A stretch of 64,000 bases of DNA from Salipaludibacillus agaradhaerens. Lineage in GTDB: Bacteria; Bacillota; Bacilli; Bacillales; Salisediminibacteriaceae. This document shows positions 1-8,348 of this stretch, one piece after another. Location of the stretch: assembly GCF_002019735.1 (NCBI RefSeq), contig NZ_KV917378.1, positions 372,001-436,000 of the forward strand, read 5' to 3'. How positions within the stretch are numbered: position 1 is the first letter of the stretch; each line of letters begins with the position of its first letter. A model generated the notes under the pieces. The model had not been told where the DNA came from, did no database searches, and was given only the letters and a program-made list of their open reading frames with translations. The translations under genes and the position numbers were made by a program.

Positions 1-311
1 GCTATGTATCAGAATAGGTTTGTTAAGTATTGTGTAGCCTATGAAGGTAATTAAAATGGCGAAGTTATGCCTTGTTGTAGTCATTTTAAATTTTTGTCCC
101 CTTAAAATAGAATGACTCTGTTTAACTGTATAGAAGGAGTCATAGCGTTACATAAGAAATCATTACCTTTAGCAAGAATTTTCTTAAGTAAAAACACCCC
201 TAAAAAGCTATCAGATAAAAGTCAGTAAACAAATGACTTGCATTACTATAAAAAATAAAGTAACTTAATAAATATAAGGAAATCTATTTTGTTAGTTGGA
301 GGGAATTTCAA
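1..311. other. Intergenic region at left edge
   Basis: This AT-rich stretch shows no convincing gene on either strand. It ends in the ribosome site GGAGGG of the following gene. The one structured item is an inverted repeat at 219-239, listed separately. Confidence 0.6.
219..239. promoter_or_regulatory. Inverted repeat upstream of the VOC dioxygenase gene
   Basis: AAGTCA and TGACTT form a perfect 6-bp inverted repeat with a 9-base spacer, about 75 bp before the start codon of the VOC gene. It could be an operator for a dimeric repressor. It does not match the MhqR operator of B. subtilis as I remember it, so the regulator is unknown. Confidence 0.25.
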
Positions 312-1295
312 ATGAATCACTTAAAAGGGGTACACCATGTTACCGCCATAACGAGCAGTGCAGAAAAAAATTATGAATTTTTTACGTATGTATTAGGTAT
401 GCGGTTAGTTAAAAAAACAGTCAATCAAGATGATATTCAAACGTATCATTTGTTTTTTGCTGATGATGAAGGAAATCCAGGTACGGATATGACCTTTTTT
501 GATTTTCCTGGCATTCCAAAAGGACACCACGGAACAAATGAGATTTCGAAGAGCTCGTTTCGTGTTCCCAGTGATGAAGCACTAGACTATTGGGTGAAAC
601 GATTTGATCGATTGGAAGTGTCACATACTGGCATTAAAGAACAATTTGGCAAAAAGACGTTATCTTTTGTAGATTTTGATGATCAACAGTATCAATTGAT
701 TTCAGATGAAAAAGATGAAGGAGTAGCAGCTGGTATCCCATGGCAGGATGGCCCGATTCCATTAGAATTTGCCATTACAGGTCTTGGACCAATTTTTGTT
801 AGAATCGCAGACATCGACTATTTTAAAGAAATGATGGAAAAAGTGTTACTCTTCAAGGAAGTGTCCAGAGAAAATGATGTCTATTTATTTGAAGTTGGAG
901 AAGGAGGTAATGGGGCTCAGGTCATAGCTGAACACAATACTGTTCTCCCACAAGCACAGCAAGGATATGGTACCGTGCATCATGTTGCTTTTCGTATTGA
1001 AGATAGAACGGTTTTAGATGAATGGGATAATCGTTTACGACGTTTTGGATTCCAAACTTCAGGCTATGTAGACCGTTTCTTCTTTCAATCTCTTTACGCG
1101 AGAGTCGCGCCGCAAATTTTGTTCGAATTTGCCACAGATGGACCTGGCTTCATGGGAGATGAACCTTATGAAACATTAGGAGAAAAATTGTCTTTACCGC
1201 CATTTTTAGAAGGGAAAAGAGACGAAATAGAACAATCCGTTCGACCAATTGATACTGTGAGAAGTACTATTACAATGGAAAAAGAATATGAGTGA
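312..1295 (+). CDS. VOC family ring-cleaving dioxygenase-like protein (MhqA/MhqO type)
   Basis: A cytosolic 327-residue protein made of two vicinal-oxygen-chelate halves (about 1-145 and 150-300), the size of the B. subtilis hydroquinone dioxygenases MhqA, MhqE and MhqO. Likely metal ligands are visible: His in GVHHVTAI near the N-terminus, His in TVHHVAFRIED at the start of the second half, and Glu in LFEFATDGPGF near the C-terminus. The family is thought to open quinone or catechol rings or otherwise detoxify electrophiles. The start is set by GGAGGG 9 bases upstream. The gene is monocistronic, with its own terminator at 1299. The substrate cannot be read from sequence. Confidence 0.85.
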   Translation: MNHLKGVHHVTAITSSAEKNYEFFTYVLGMRLVKKTVNQDDIQTYHLFFADDEGNPGTDMTFFDFPGIPKGHHGTNEISKSSFRVPSDEALDYWVKRFDRLEVSHTGIKEQFGKKTLSFVDFDDQQYQLISDEKDEGVAAGIPWQDGPIPLEFAITGLGPIFVRIADIDYFKEMMEKVLLFKEVSRENDVYLFEVGEGGNGAQVIAEHNTVLPQAQQGYGTVHHVAFRIEDRTVLDEWDNRLRRFGFQTSGYVDRFFFQSLYARVAPQILFEFATDGPGFMGDEPYETLGEKLSLPPFLEGKRDEIEQSVRPIDTVRSTITMEKEYE

Positions 1296-1298
1296 CTA

Positions 1299-1330
1299 AA
1301 AGACGAAGCAAGATGCTTCGTCTTTTGCTT
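1299..1330 (+). terminator. Rho-independent terminator after the VOC gene
   Basis: AAGACGAAGCA and TGCTTCGTCTT pair perfectly across a 2-base loop, followed by T residues. It may also serve the convergent transporter gene. Confidence 0.85.
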
Positions 1331-1369
1331 TACTCATAACTAGCTCTTTCATTTCATAATCAAAAGTGT

Positions 1370-2920
1370 TTAAGTCGGTTTAATTTGATCCTTCCGTTTT
1401 TTTATCCGGACTTTAAGTCTTCTTTTCTCCGTTAACGGTTTAGGTTCTCGTTTTATGTCCGCTTTAAATGCTTTTAGCATGGAGAAAATCATCATAAAAA
1501 GGACAACTGTAAGAGGAAAGGCGCTGACGATAATCGCTGTTTGCATGGCTTCTAAACCGCCTGTAGCCATTAAGACAACTGAGGAGGCGGCTAAAATCAG
1601 TCCCCAAATATATTTCACTATATTAGGTGGTTCAGTGCTCCCATTAGTTGTTTGCATACCTAGCACAAATGTGGCTGAATCTGCTGAGGTAATAAAAAAG
1701 GTACTGATAAGAAAAACCGTTATGATCGCTAAAAGGCTACTAAAGGGAAGCTGTTCATAGACAAAAAATAAAGCTGTTTCAAGGGTCTGTCCTGAAACAT
1801 TCAGTCCTAAAGTGTACTCATAAAAGATGCCCGTACCTCCAAAAACACAAAACCAAAGAGTACATACAAGGGTTGGAGCAACAAGGACAGCGATGACAAA
1901 TTCACGAACGGTTCTCCCTTTTGAAACTCGCGCAATAAACGTGCCGACAAACGGCGCCCAAGCGATCCACCAGGCCCAATAAAATATTGTCCATCCTTGT
2001 AGCCACGCGGCATTGCCAGCATCGAATGGGGATAAACGCAGCCCCATTGCAGGAATATTTTGAACGTAGCTACCAAATGTTGTCGTAAATAAGTCTAGTA
2101 AAAAAATGGTTGGGCCAAGGATAATTACCGCTAAAAACAATATAACGGCCAAAATCATGTTTGTATTACTTAAATATTTAATCCCTTTTTTGATTCCTGT
2201 GCCAGCACTAATTAAAAATAACAAGGTGACAATGGCGATAATTAAAAATTGGATTGAAAAATTGTTTGGAATGCCCGTTAAATAACTTAACCCGCCATTT
2301 ATCTGAGCGGCCCCAAGGCCCAAAGAGGCACACACACCAAAAAGAGTAGCGAAGACGGCTATAATGTCAATAAGTGTTCCAATACGGCCCTTAACGCGGT
2401 CTCCCAATAATGGGCGCAACGTTGCACTCATTAAACCTGGATAGCCTTTTCTAAACTTAAAATAAGCTAGGGCTAAAGCAATGATGGCATAGATCGCCCA
2501 CGCATGGAACCCCCAGTGTAAATACGTATAACGTAAGCTCATAATAGCTGCTTCTCCCGTCTCACCTTCAATAAATGGGGGATTAGCAAAATGAGAAATA
2601 GGCTCAGAGACACCGAAAAATAATAAACCGATGCCCATACCAGCACTAAAAAGCATAGCAAACCACGTGGCACGGGAAAATTCCGGTTTGTCTTCTTCCT
2701 TACCTAATTTAATATGCCCGTACTTACTGAAGATGAGAAATAAGGCTACGACGAGAAAAAAAGTGGCCGCTATTTGATAAAACCATCCAAAATTTTGCAA
2801 GAAAAAGACGAGTGCAATATCCATGATAGCCTCCAAGTGAGTAGGTGACACGACACCCCACAACACAAAGACTAATGACATAACAAGTGCTATCCAAAAA
2901 ACAGCGGACACTTTTTTCAT
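1370..2920 (-). CDS. BCCT family transporter (glycine betaine/choline type, OpuD/BetL-like)
   Basis: A 516-residue integral membrane protein with about 12 hydrophobic segments, close in size to OpuD of B. subtilis. Family signatures are clear: GMGIGLLFFGVSEP near residue 94 and the tryptophan-rich GWTIFYWAWW near residue 309, which lines the betaine site in characterised members. The C-terminal tail (last 35 residues) is strongly basic, as in osmotically activated BCCT carriers. It most likely imports betaine-type compatible solutes with sodium under osmotic stress. The exact substrate (betaine, choline, ectoine) is not decided by sequence. The AAAGGAGG ribosome site lies inside a hairpin described at 2929-2959. 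Confidence 0.9.
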   Translation of the reverse strand: MKKVSAVFWIALVMSLVFVLWGVVSPTHLEAIMDIALVFFLQNFGWFYQIAATFFLVVALFLIFSKYGHIKLGKEEDKPEFSRATWFAMLFSAGMGIGLLFFGVSEPISHFANPPFIEGETGEAAIMSLRYTYLHWGFHAWAIYAIIALALAYFKFRKGYPGLMSATLRPLLGDRVKGRIGTLIDIIAVFATLFGVCASLGLGAAQINGGLSYLTGIPNNFSIQFLIIAIVTLLFLISAGTGIKKGIKYLSNTNMILAVILFLAVIILGPTIFLLDLFTTTFGSYVQNIPAMGLRLSPFDAGNAAWLQGWTIFYWAWWIAWAPFVGTFIARVSKGRTVREFVIAVLVAPTLVCTLWFCVFGGTGIFYEYTLGLNVSGQTLETALFFVYEQLPFSSLLAIITVFLISTFFITSADSATFVLGMQTTNGSTEPPNIVKYIWGLILAASSVVLMATGGLEAMQTAIIVSAFPLTVVLFMMIFSMLKAFKADIKREPKPLTEKRRLKVRIKKRKDQIKPT

Positions 2921-2928
2921 AAACAGAA

Positions 2929-2959
2929 GCCTCCTTTATCTTTAGTCTTTGAAGGAGGC
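2929..2959 (-). promoter_or_regulatory. Hairpin that sequesters the ribosome site of the BCCT gene
   Basis: On the minus strand GGCCTCCTT at the 5' side can pair with AAGGAGGC, which is the ribosome site just before the BCCT start codon, across a loop of about 15 bases. AACA and TGTT extend the stem past a small bulge. If transcribed, translation would be hidden until the stem opens. This is a direct sequence observation; the control function is inferred. Confidence 0.5.
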
Positions 2960-3187
2960 CTGTTTTTATGTGAAATGTTTAAATCTCTTTAAAAGAAACT
3001 TTTGAATTACTTAATTTGAGGCATCGAAATGTGCGAAGTCGCCAAAGAATTAATAAAATTCACACCATTCATGAGATGGCGTTTTCTTATTTACAACCTG
3101 GATATTGACTTTTAACAGCGTTGTCTTTCAGTAAAGATGATGAAAAGGCCGCGTGATATAAAAGGACTGATTATTGAATATAGATGA

Positions 3188-3202
3188 TCCAATTTAATTG
3201 GA
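3188..3202. promoter_or_regulatory. 15-bp palindrome, possible operator
   Basis: TCCAATTTAATTGGA is a perfect palindrome with a single central base. A second copy of one arm (TTAAATTGGA) follows about 20 bases later. No regulator can be named. Confidence 0.3.
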
Positions 3203-3261
3203 AAAAATCATATTTATAGTTTAAATTGGAAGTTTTGATACAGAAATATAATATTACTATT

Positions 3262-3276
3262 ACATAATTGTTATCA
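3262..3276 (-). promoter_or_regulatory. Fur-box-like sequence
   Basis: Read on the minus strand, TGATAACAATTATGT agrees with the Bacillus 7-1-7 Fur consensus TGATAATNATTATCA at 12 of 15 positions. It lies about 100 bp before the 3D-domain gene. Such partial matches are common in AT-rich DNA. Confidence 0.2.
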
Positions 3277-3377
3277 TTCTCTGTTATTGTGTTGGATGGA
3301 CGAAAGAAATATATCTTTTGTCCAAGTTGCAATAGACACAAAAGCAACTGAATAACTCTTATTTAGGGGGAAACTGT

Positions 3378-4598
3378 GTGCTTAAAAAGTTCATAACACT
3401 CGCGATAGTGGCTTGGTTAGGCCAATTCTTTTTTGCTACTGGCACCTACGCTACAGAAGAACTCGAGAATGAACAGGAGCAAATTCAAGAAGAACGAGAG
3501 GCAGTTCAAGCTGAACTATCAGAGGCAGAGGCCGAATTAGTGGCATTGATTGCTGACCTCGAAAGTTTAAATGATCATCTTCATAATCTCAGTGAAAAAA
3601 TAGAAGCTAATGAGGACATGATCGAGGAAACAGAGGCTGAAATTTCTGAAACCGAAAATCAAGTCGAAGAGCTTGAGGCAGAAATGGACCGGCTACAAGA
3701 AGATATTGATGAGCGGTTTGAGTTGTTGAAAGATCGAGCAAGCTCTTATCAAAGAAATGGTAGTGGAAATGGGGCTTATATTGAAGTTATTTTAGGAGCA
3801 GAAAGTTTTGGTGACTTTATGAGTCGTGTCATGACGATCTCCAAAATAGCACAAGCAGATAACGATTTTATCGAGCAGCTTGAAGCCAACCAATTAGAAT
3901 TAGAAGAAGTACAATTACAACACGTTGAATCACTTCTGGCGCTTGCTAATAAAGCAACTGAGTTAGAAGAAATGCAAGATGAGTTAGATGAGCAAAAAGA
4001 AGAAGTGGAACGTGTACGTGATGATATGAAGGAAAATGAAGCAGAGCAAGAGGCACTTATTGCTAAACTTGTAGATCAAGATTTAGACTTAGCTTCTCAA
4101 GAAGCGGATGTGCGTAATCGAATTAAAGATGAAGTTAAACGCCAAGAGGAACAACGGGCAGAAGCGGCACGTCAAGCAGAACAAGAAGCAAAAGAAAGAG
4201 AAGCGGCAGAGGCGGAGAAAGAAAGAGAAAGCGCTGAAGCAAAGAGTAGTGAATCAAACACTAGCTCGCCAAGCCGTTCGAACTCTAGCAATAACTCATC
4301 ATCTGACGGAAGTTGGCAAACCTTTTCAGCGACTGCCTACACAGCATCTTGCAATGGGTGTTCAGGTATTACAAGCACAGGAATTAATTTGAAAGATAAT
4401 CCTAACGCTAAAGTAATAGCCGTTGACCCTAGCGTCATTCCATTAGGCTCCCGAGTAGAGGTTAAAGGGTATGGAACATATATTGCGGCAGACACAGGTG
4501 GTAATATTACAGGCCAGAAGATTGATATTTTTATGTCTAATCGTAGTAATGCGTTAGCATTTGGACGTCAGTCCGTGCAAATTAGAATTTTGAATTAA
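3378..4598 (+). CDS. Secreted CwlO-type coiled-coil protein with a C-terminal 3D (Asp-Asp-Asp) domain
   Basis: A 406-residue exported protein with a signal peptide (cleavage likely after TGTYA near residue 25). Residues 26-290 are a long coiled coil that resembles the N-terminal regulatory region of CwlO/PcsB, including the conserved YIEVILGAESFGDFMSR segment near 134. A Ser/Asn-rich linker (about 285-310) follows. The C-terminal 95 residues are a 3D domain (TFSATAYT, AVDPSVIPLGSRV, AADTGG, IDIFM) as in YocH and MltA-like lytic enzymes. In CwlO the catalytic end is NlpC/P60, so this is a domain swap. It probably cleaves or remodels peptidoglycan, perhaps under FtsEX as CwlO is. The GTG start has AGGGGG 8 bases upstream. 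Confidence 0.85.
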   Translation: MLKKFITLAIVAWLGQFFFATGTYATEELENEQEQIQEEREAVQAELSEAEAELVALIADLESLNDHLHNLSEKIEANEDMIEETEAEISETENQVEELEAEMDRLQEDIDERFELLKDRASSYQRNGSGNGAYIEVILGAESFGDFMSRVMTISKIAQADNDFIEQLEANQLELEEVQLQHVESLLALANKATELEEMQDELDEQKEEVERVRDDMKENEAEQEALIAKLVDQDLDLASQEADVRNRIKDEVKRQEEQRAEAARQAEQEAKEREAAEAEKERESAEAKSSESNTSSPSRSNSSNNSSSDGSWQTFSATAYTASCNGCSGITSTGINLKDNPNAKVIAVDPSVIPLGSRVEVKGYGTYIAADTGGNITGQKIDIFMSNRSNALAFGRQSVQIRILN

Positions 4599-4627
4599 TA
4601 TTAATCAATTCATACGGTAAATATTTA

Positions 4628-4657
4628 AACCTGTCCATTTTGGGCAGGTTTTTTTAT
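4628..4657 (+). terminator. Rho-independent terminator after the 3D-domain gene
   Basis: AACCTG and CAGGTT form a stem around a short loop, followed by a run of seven T. Confidence 0.8.
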
Positions 4658-4751
4658 TCTTAACTCGAAACTTTTCTCCCTCTGAGTAGTATATAGAGTT
4701 AAGATGTAAAAAAATAATATTAAACCGTTTCTACATAAAAGGAGGAGAAAC

Positions 4752-4916
4752 ATGGAAATGATCAATGTCCTTTATCAACTCGTTGCGTTTGGCTTAGTGT
4801 TAGGCGTACTATTTGTCGTAGTGATAGTTGTAAGAGATTATTTAAGAATTAAGAGGAAAGTAAAAAATCTCGAAACTAAATTCGATAATTTTCTAAAACA
4901 TCGATCTGAACGCTAG
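4752..4916 (+). CDS. Small single-pass membrane protein (DUF4083-like)
   Basis: A 54-residue protein with one hydrophobic span (about residues 5-27) followed by a basic, helical cytosolic tail (RDYLRIKRKVKNLE). The start has GGAGGAG 6 bases upstream. It resembles the short DUF4083 type membrane proteins of Bacillus, of unknown function; the match is from memory and moderate. A structured repeat follows about 30 bp after the stop. Confidence 0.65.
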   Translation: MEMINVLYQLVAFGLVLGVLFVVVIVVRDYLRIKRKVKNLETKFDNFLKHRSER

Positions 4917-4948
4917 CTCAGAAACCCTAAGCTACTAAAACGTATCGC

Positions 4949-5103
4949 TTTACACAGATAAAGCATCCGTAAACCTTCTTAGTCAAAATAGCGAGGAAAG
5001 ATGTAACTCTATTTAGGCGGGAGATAACGGAGTTAATGTTCCAATTCACTCCACGACCGATCAGTGGGAGAAGAACAAAACGCCTACTGATTGGCGTTTT
5101 TTA
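4949..5103 (+). repeat. Structured intergenic repeat, copy A
   Basis: One of six copies of a roughly 150-bp intergenic family. It begins TTTACACAGATAA and ends in the 3' hairpin ATCAGT/ACTGAT followed by TTGGCGTTTTTT, which here could act as a terminator. The long-range stem TCCGT/ACGGA is kept. It lies after the 54-residue membrane protein gene. Confidence 0.8.
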
Positions 5104-5397
5104 ATGAGGTAAATTATATAGAAATAAAGCAATAAAGGTTTTTATCCAATTACTTGTGGATAGCCCTTTAGTAATGGGCTGAAAGTTGTTTTTTGGATGA
5201 ATTCCTAGTTAACTATTAACTTTTTTTAGAAAAAAGACTCATATCATCCTATTTATCCCATGTAGGACTTAGATTATCATTATATAGGTATTATCTATTT
5301 TTAAAAGTGAATATCACGGTATTAAGTGACAAAAAATCACTTCGTACGGATGTTCCCACGGAAAAATAAACATTTTTGAATTTTATGAGGTGATCCC
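5104..5397. other. Leader region of the LXG cassette
   Basis: No gene is seen. Small hairpins are present (TATCCA/TGGATA and AGCCC/GGGCT near 5150-5185), then the AAGTGA inverted repeat at 5324. The ribosome site GAGGTGAT precedes the first LXG-cassette gene. Confidence 0.5.
5324..5342. promoter_or_regulatory. Inverted repeat in front of the LXG cassette
   Basis: AAGTGA and TCACTT form a perfect 6-bp inverted repeat with a 7-base spacer, about 55 bp before the first gene. A second, smaller GTGA/TCAC pair lies just upstream (about 5306-5316), so AAGTGA occurs twice in the same direction. It may be the operator for the toxin cassette. The spacing of 7 does not fit the Fnr pattern. Confidence 0.35.
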
Positions 5398-5823
5398 ATG
5401 ATAACAGATGTATCTTCTCTCAATAACCAAATAACAAACCTAAGATCATCTATTTATAGTATGAATCAGCAAGTTAGTCTAAAAACAGAAGAAATAAGCC
5501 GACTGAAAATGGCACTCAGTGATTTAAACGGCTACAGTAGCGAATTTGATAGCAGTAAAAAGCTATGTCTTATGCCTGAACTTACCGCGAAAACATGGTT
5601 TGGGAGCTTAGCAAGTAAATTTCAATCTTTTCAATCAGGGGACTTGCAAAGAGGATATCTTGCCCTTTCGCAAAACCAGTTAAATAACGTTATAGCCAAC
5701 GTGGAAGAAAAAATTTCCACGCTTGAGAGCAGTGTGAATCAACTGGAACGAAATATTTCTTCTCATAACACACGCATTAACCAATTAACTGAACAGAGGA
5801 ATCAGGAGTTGAGAAGAACATGA
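5398..5823 (+). CDS. LXG-cassette helical partner protein (DUF5082, YwqH-like)
   Basis: A 141-residue, almost wholly helical protein with heptad-like N- and C-terminal segments and a central TWFGSLASKF motif, as in YwqH-type DUF5082 proteins. In type VII secretion systems of Firmicutes such small helical proteins bind the LXG domain and help target the toxin to the EssC translocase. It is the first gene of the cassette and overlaps the next gene by the ATGA tetranucleotide at 5820, which suggests coupled translation and a fixed complex. Confidence 0.8.
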   Translation: MITDVSSLNNQITNLRSSIYSMNQQVSLKTEEISRLKMALSDLNGYSSEFDSSKKLCLMPELTAKTWFGSLASKFQSFQSGDLQRGYLALSQNQLNNVIANVEEKISTLESSVNQLERNISSHNTRINQLTEQRNQELRRT

Positions 5824-6107
5824 GTGGCGAGATCAAAATAAATGACGAAAAAGTTCACAAGACTATTGATAATTTAAAAGCAGCGATTCAAGCGTTTGAA
5901 ATATCTTTATCAGCCGATGTCCCTGGAGATAACAGCCTGTCTATGACCAACGAGTTAGCTGAAATGAAACAGCAGTTTGAAGAACTTGTTGCTGCTTATG
6001 AAGCCCTTATCTTAAAACAAGCTAATTCAACGACAGAAGCAGTAGCATCATTTAAAGAAGTGGATACTCAGCTCGCTTCTTCCTTGCAGCCTACGGCTAT
6101 CTATTAG
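5820..6107 (+). CDS. LXG-cassette helical partner protein (DUF5344, YwqI-like)
   Basis: A 95-residue helical protein of the WXG100-like size class, matching the YwqI (DUF5344) position and length in LXG operons. Its start overlaps the stop of the DUF5082 gene. Members act as targeting chaperones together with the DUF5082 protein and the N-terminal LXG domain. No classic WXG motif is seen, which is usual for this group. The gene is followed 24 bp later by the toxin gene, with GCAGGAGG as its ribosome site. Confidence 0.8.
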   Translation: MSGEIKINDEKVHKTIDNLKAAIQAFEISLSADVPGDNSLSMTNELAEMKQQFEELVAAYEALILKQANSTTEAVASFKEVDTQLASSLQPTAIY

Positions 6108-6131
6108 ATTTCTGCAGGAGGATAACAAACA

Positions 6132-7556
6132 ATGAAACTATTAGACATTCAAGCTCTTAATGAGGATATTAATGTAACAAAAAAAGAAGTACAGCAATTT
6201 CAAGAGAAAATCACAACACTTCAGCAAGCCGTTCAAGACATTGTCGCTCTTGATGATGCGTTAACTGGTCAGGGAGGGGAAGCGATTAAATCGTTTTATA
6301 ATGATTGTCACAAAAGCTTCCTGACTTATCTAACGCATTTCACCACTCAATTTACGACCTCATTAGATCAGATGAAAGGTGCGGTAGCATCCTTAGAACC
6401 GAATAATGCCGGTTATATTAATGAGAATGTATTACAAAATGATGTGAATCAAGGGTTAACAAATGTATCCAATACAGCCGCCTCCATCACAGCAGATGTT
6501 AATGATGTCATTAGCAGGATCAGTGATATTGTCTCATTGCAACCCCTTGATGATCGTGGTGTTATCGATGATGTGAATCGAGGCAAAAAATCAGTCCTAG
6601 ATGTGGTTGAGAAGCTTCATGCCTTAGATGAGTCACAAACAGCTTCCTTGCAGACAGTCAAAGCTGAGCTAGTGACAATGAAAAATTACGTGACTGATTT
6701 AGGAAGCAAGTTTGAAAGTGGTGCTGTTTCGATCACGAGCTTCAATACGTCGTCTTTACAAAATATCGCAGCGTATCAGCAGATGACAGAAAGTATTGAG
6801 CAACATGCGTCAATTAATGGTGATGAGCTGACACCTTCTGAGGAAGCTGAAGTGAATGAGGCGGTGGAAGGGTCAGAAGAAAATATTTTAGATTTTGATA
6901 CTGAAGAATACCTAACAGCTGGAAATTTAACGAACCGTGTTGTAGAAGGGCTATCTTACTATGAAGCACATAATTTAACAAAAAAAGGATTTAGTATTAA
7001 ATCTTATGTCACTAATAGTGGTGAGATAAAATATCGTGTATTTAACCCACAAGCTGCTGGAATAAGAGCCCCGAAAACAGGAAGGACGACCAAGTTATAC
7101 TCAAAAAGCTTTATAGGTTCAATGAAAATGAAAAATGTCCCTAAAGTCGGCAAATTTGTGAACGCCAAAGTTGGTGCAGCAAAAGCGTTAGGTAGTAAAG
7201 CGGGGTGGCTTGGGACGGCCGTTACAGCTGGGTTTAATATGCATGGTAATATTCAAAATGGCGCATCCGCCTCAAAAATAATAGGGGATGTAGCTGTAGA
7301 TGTAGGGATTGGAGCTGTTTCACTAGCTGTTGGTGGGGCTGTTTCAGCTTTAGCAATTGGTTCATTTGGTGCTCCTGTTGTATTAGGTGCAGCAATTTCA
7401 ATTGGTTTTTCTATAGGTGTGACTACAGTTATGGATACTATTAAATTTAATGGAAAATCCCTTACCGACCATACAAAAGATGGTGTACAAAAAGTAGGAA
7501 CTGGAATAAAAAATGGAGCTAAAGCAGTGGCAGGGTGGTTTAGAAAGAAAAAGTAA
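6132..7556 (+). CDS. LXG-domain type VII secreted toxin with a glycine-rich hydrophobic C-terminus
   Basis: A 474-residue protein. Residues 1-230 form the helical LXG export domain, with Leu44-Thr45-Gly46 as the likely LXG motif. An acidic linker (about 235-260) is followed by a C-terminal region. Residues about 385-440 are hydrophobic and rich in small residues with repeated Gly spacing (VGIGAVSLAVGG, ALAIGSFGAP, GAAISIGFSIG), and the end is basic (GWFRKKK). No nuclease, NADase or lipid II phosphatase motif was recognised. Glycine-zipper LXG toxins that permeabilise membranes (TelE type) are known, so a membrane-targeting effector is the best inference. The two membrane proteins downstream fit as immunity. 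Confidence 0.75.
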   Translation: MKLLDIQALNEDINVTKKEVQQFQEKITTLQQAVQDIVALDDALTGQGGEAIKSFYNDCHKSFLTYLTHFTTQFTTSLDQMKGAVASLEPNNAGYINENVLQNDVNQGLTNVSNTAASITADVNDVISRISDIVSLQPLDDRGVIDDVNRGKKSVLDVVEKLHALDESQTASLQTVKAELVTMKNYVTDLGSKFESGAVSITSFNTSSLQNIAAYQQMTESIEQHASINGDELTPSEEAEVNEAVEGSEENILDFDTEEYLTAGNLTNRVVEGLSYYEAHNLTKKGFSIKSYVTNSGEIKYRVFNPQAAGIRAPKTGRTTKLYSKSFIGSMKMKNVPKVGKFVNAKVGAAKALGSKAGWLGTAVTAGFNMHGNIQNGASASKIIGDVAVDVGIGAVSLAVGGAVSALAIGSFGAPVVLGAAISIGFSIGVTTVMDTIKFNGKSLTDHTKDGVQKVGTGIKNGAKAVAGWFRKKK

Positions 7557-7583
7557 AAATCTAACACAGAAAGGGGTAGGGAT

Positions 7584-8306
7584 ATGCGGTTAGACTCTAC
7601 TATTAAACGTAATCAGCTTCCCCAACACTTTCTTAATTTTTTAGGCTTTGTGGAAACATTTAAAGTTAAATTTTCAAGCGTTACATTTACGCTGATTTTT
7701 TTAAATCTGGGAGTCGTTTATTTACTTTACGTTCCTTTTCCGATGGTCGTTTACTATCTTATCCTGCCACTGATTATCTTGGCACATATTTGGATGATCC
7801 GCCTATTATGTAAAAATCCATACACAGTTCAGTATGAATTTATTTGGTTTATTGGGATAATTGCGGTGATAGGATCGGTTCTTTATTTGGTTTTATTTCA
7901 AGGCATCGCTTATTTCATGCTAGGTTTATCAACTCTATTGTTTTTATTTACGAGTAATCTCATTTTTGTTATCGCTACTTTTGTGTTTTTAAAATATCAA
8001 CTGAATAAATACTCTGATATCACGAAGAAGCGAAAAACGGATTATATCTATCATAGCGGACTGTTAACGGCCGGACCGGGTATAGGCTATATCATAGGTC
8101 AAGCTGTTATGAGACACTCGGAATATTTAACATGGTTAGTTTTATTTTGTATTTTCTTATTCTTTTCTTTATTTTTGAGCTACGTAGCCGCTAAATTTAT
8201 TTACAAAGCTCTATTTATGAGAGCTAACTGGCACTTAGTCGTGTTCCAAAAGCCACTTAAGCGCGATCGAAAAAAATTCCGAGAAAAAGGTCTCGTATTA
8301 AAATAA
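7584..8306 (+). CDS. Polytopic membrane protein, probable LXG immunity protein 1
   Basis: A 240-residue membrane protein with about six hydrophobic segments and no recognised enzyme motif. It starts 27 bp after the toxin gene with AAAGGGGTAGGG upstream. It is a paralogue of the next protein: both share a fifth segment with AGPGIG/AGPASG and an ending FMRANWHLVVFQ/FMKLNLPLVVFV. Position directly after a hydrophobic toxin gene is typical of immunity proteins. No family name is recognised. Confidence 0.6.
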   Translation: MRLDSTIKRNQLPQHFLNFLGFVETFKVKFSSVTFTLIFLNLGVVYLLYVPFPMVVYYLILPLIILAHIWMIRLLCKNPYTVQYEFIWFIGIIAVIGSVLYLVLFQGIAYFMLGLSTLLFLFTSNLIFVIATFVFLKYQLNKYSDITKKRKTDYIYHSGLLTAGPGIGYIIGQAVMRHSEYLTWLVLFCIFLFFSLFLSYVAAKFIYKALFMRANWHLVVFQKPLKRDRKKFREKGLVLK

Positions 8307-8348
8307 TAGTGTCTTGCCTGGCTAATTAAAATGGAGAGTGACACGTCG

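Larger units (their letters stand above)
2960..3377. other. Gene-free AT-rich region with palindromes
   Basis: No gene is seen between the BCCT gene and the 3D-domain gene. The segment has a perfect palindrome with 7-bp arms at 3188-3202 (TCCAATTTAATTGGA), with a half-site repeated at 3221-3230. A Fur-box-like sequence lies at 3262-3276. AGGGGG at 3364 is the ribosome site of the next gene. Confidence 0.5.

Noticed and set aside
3267-3291. Possible WalR box (two TGTTAT repeats) upstream of the 3D-domain gene
   Set aside because: The two copies are 13 bases apart, while the WalR site needs TGTWAH repeats with a 5-base spacer (11-base period).
5324-5342. Fnr box before the LXG cassette
   Set aside because: The GTGA and TCAC halves are separated by 7 bases; Fnr needs 6. 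Kept only as an unnamed inverted repeat.
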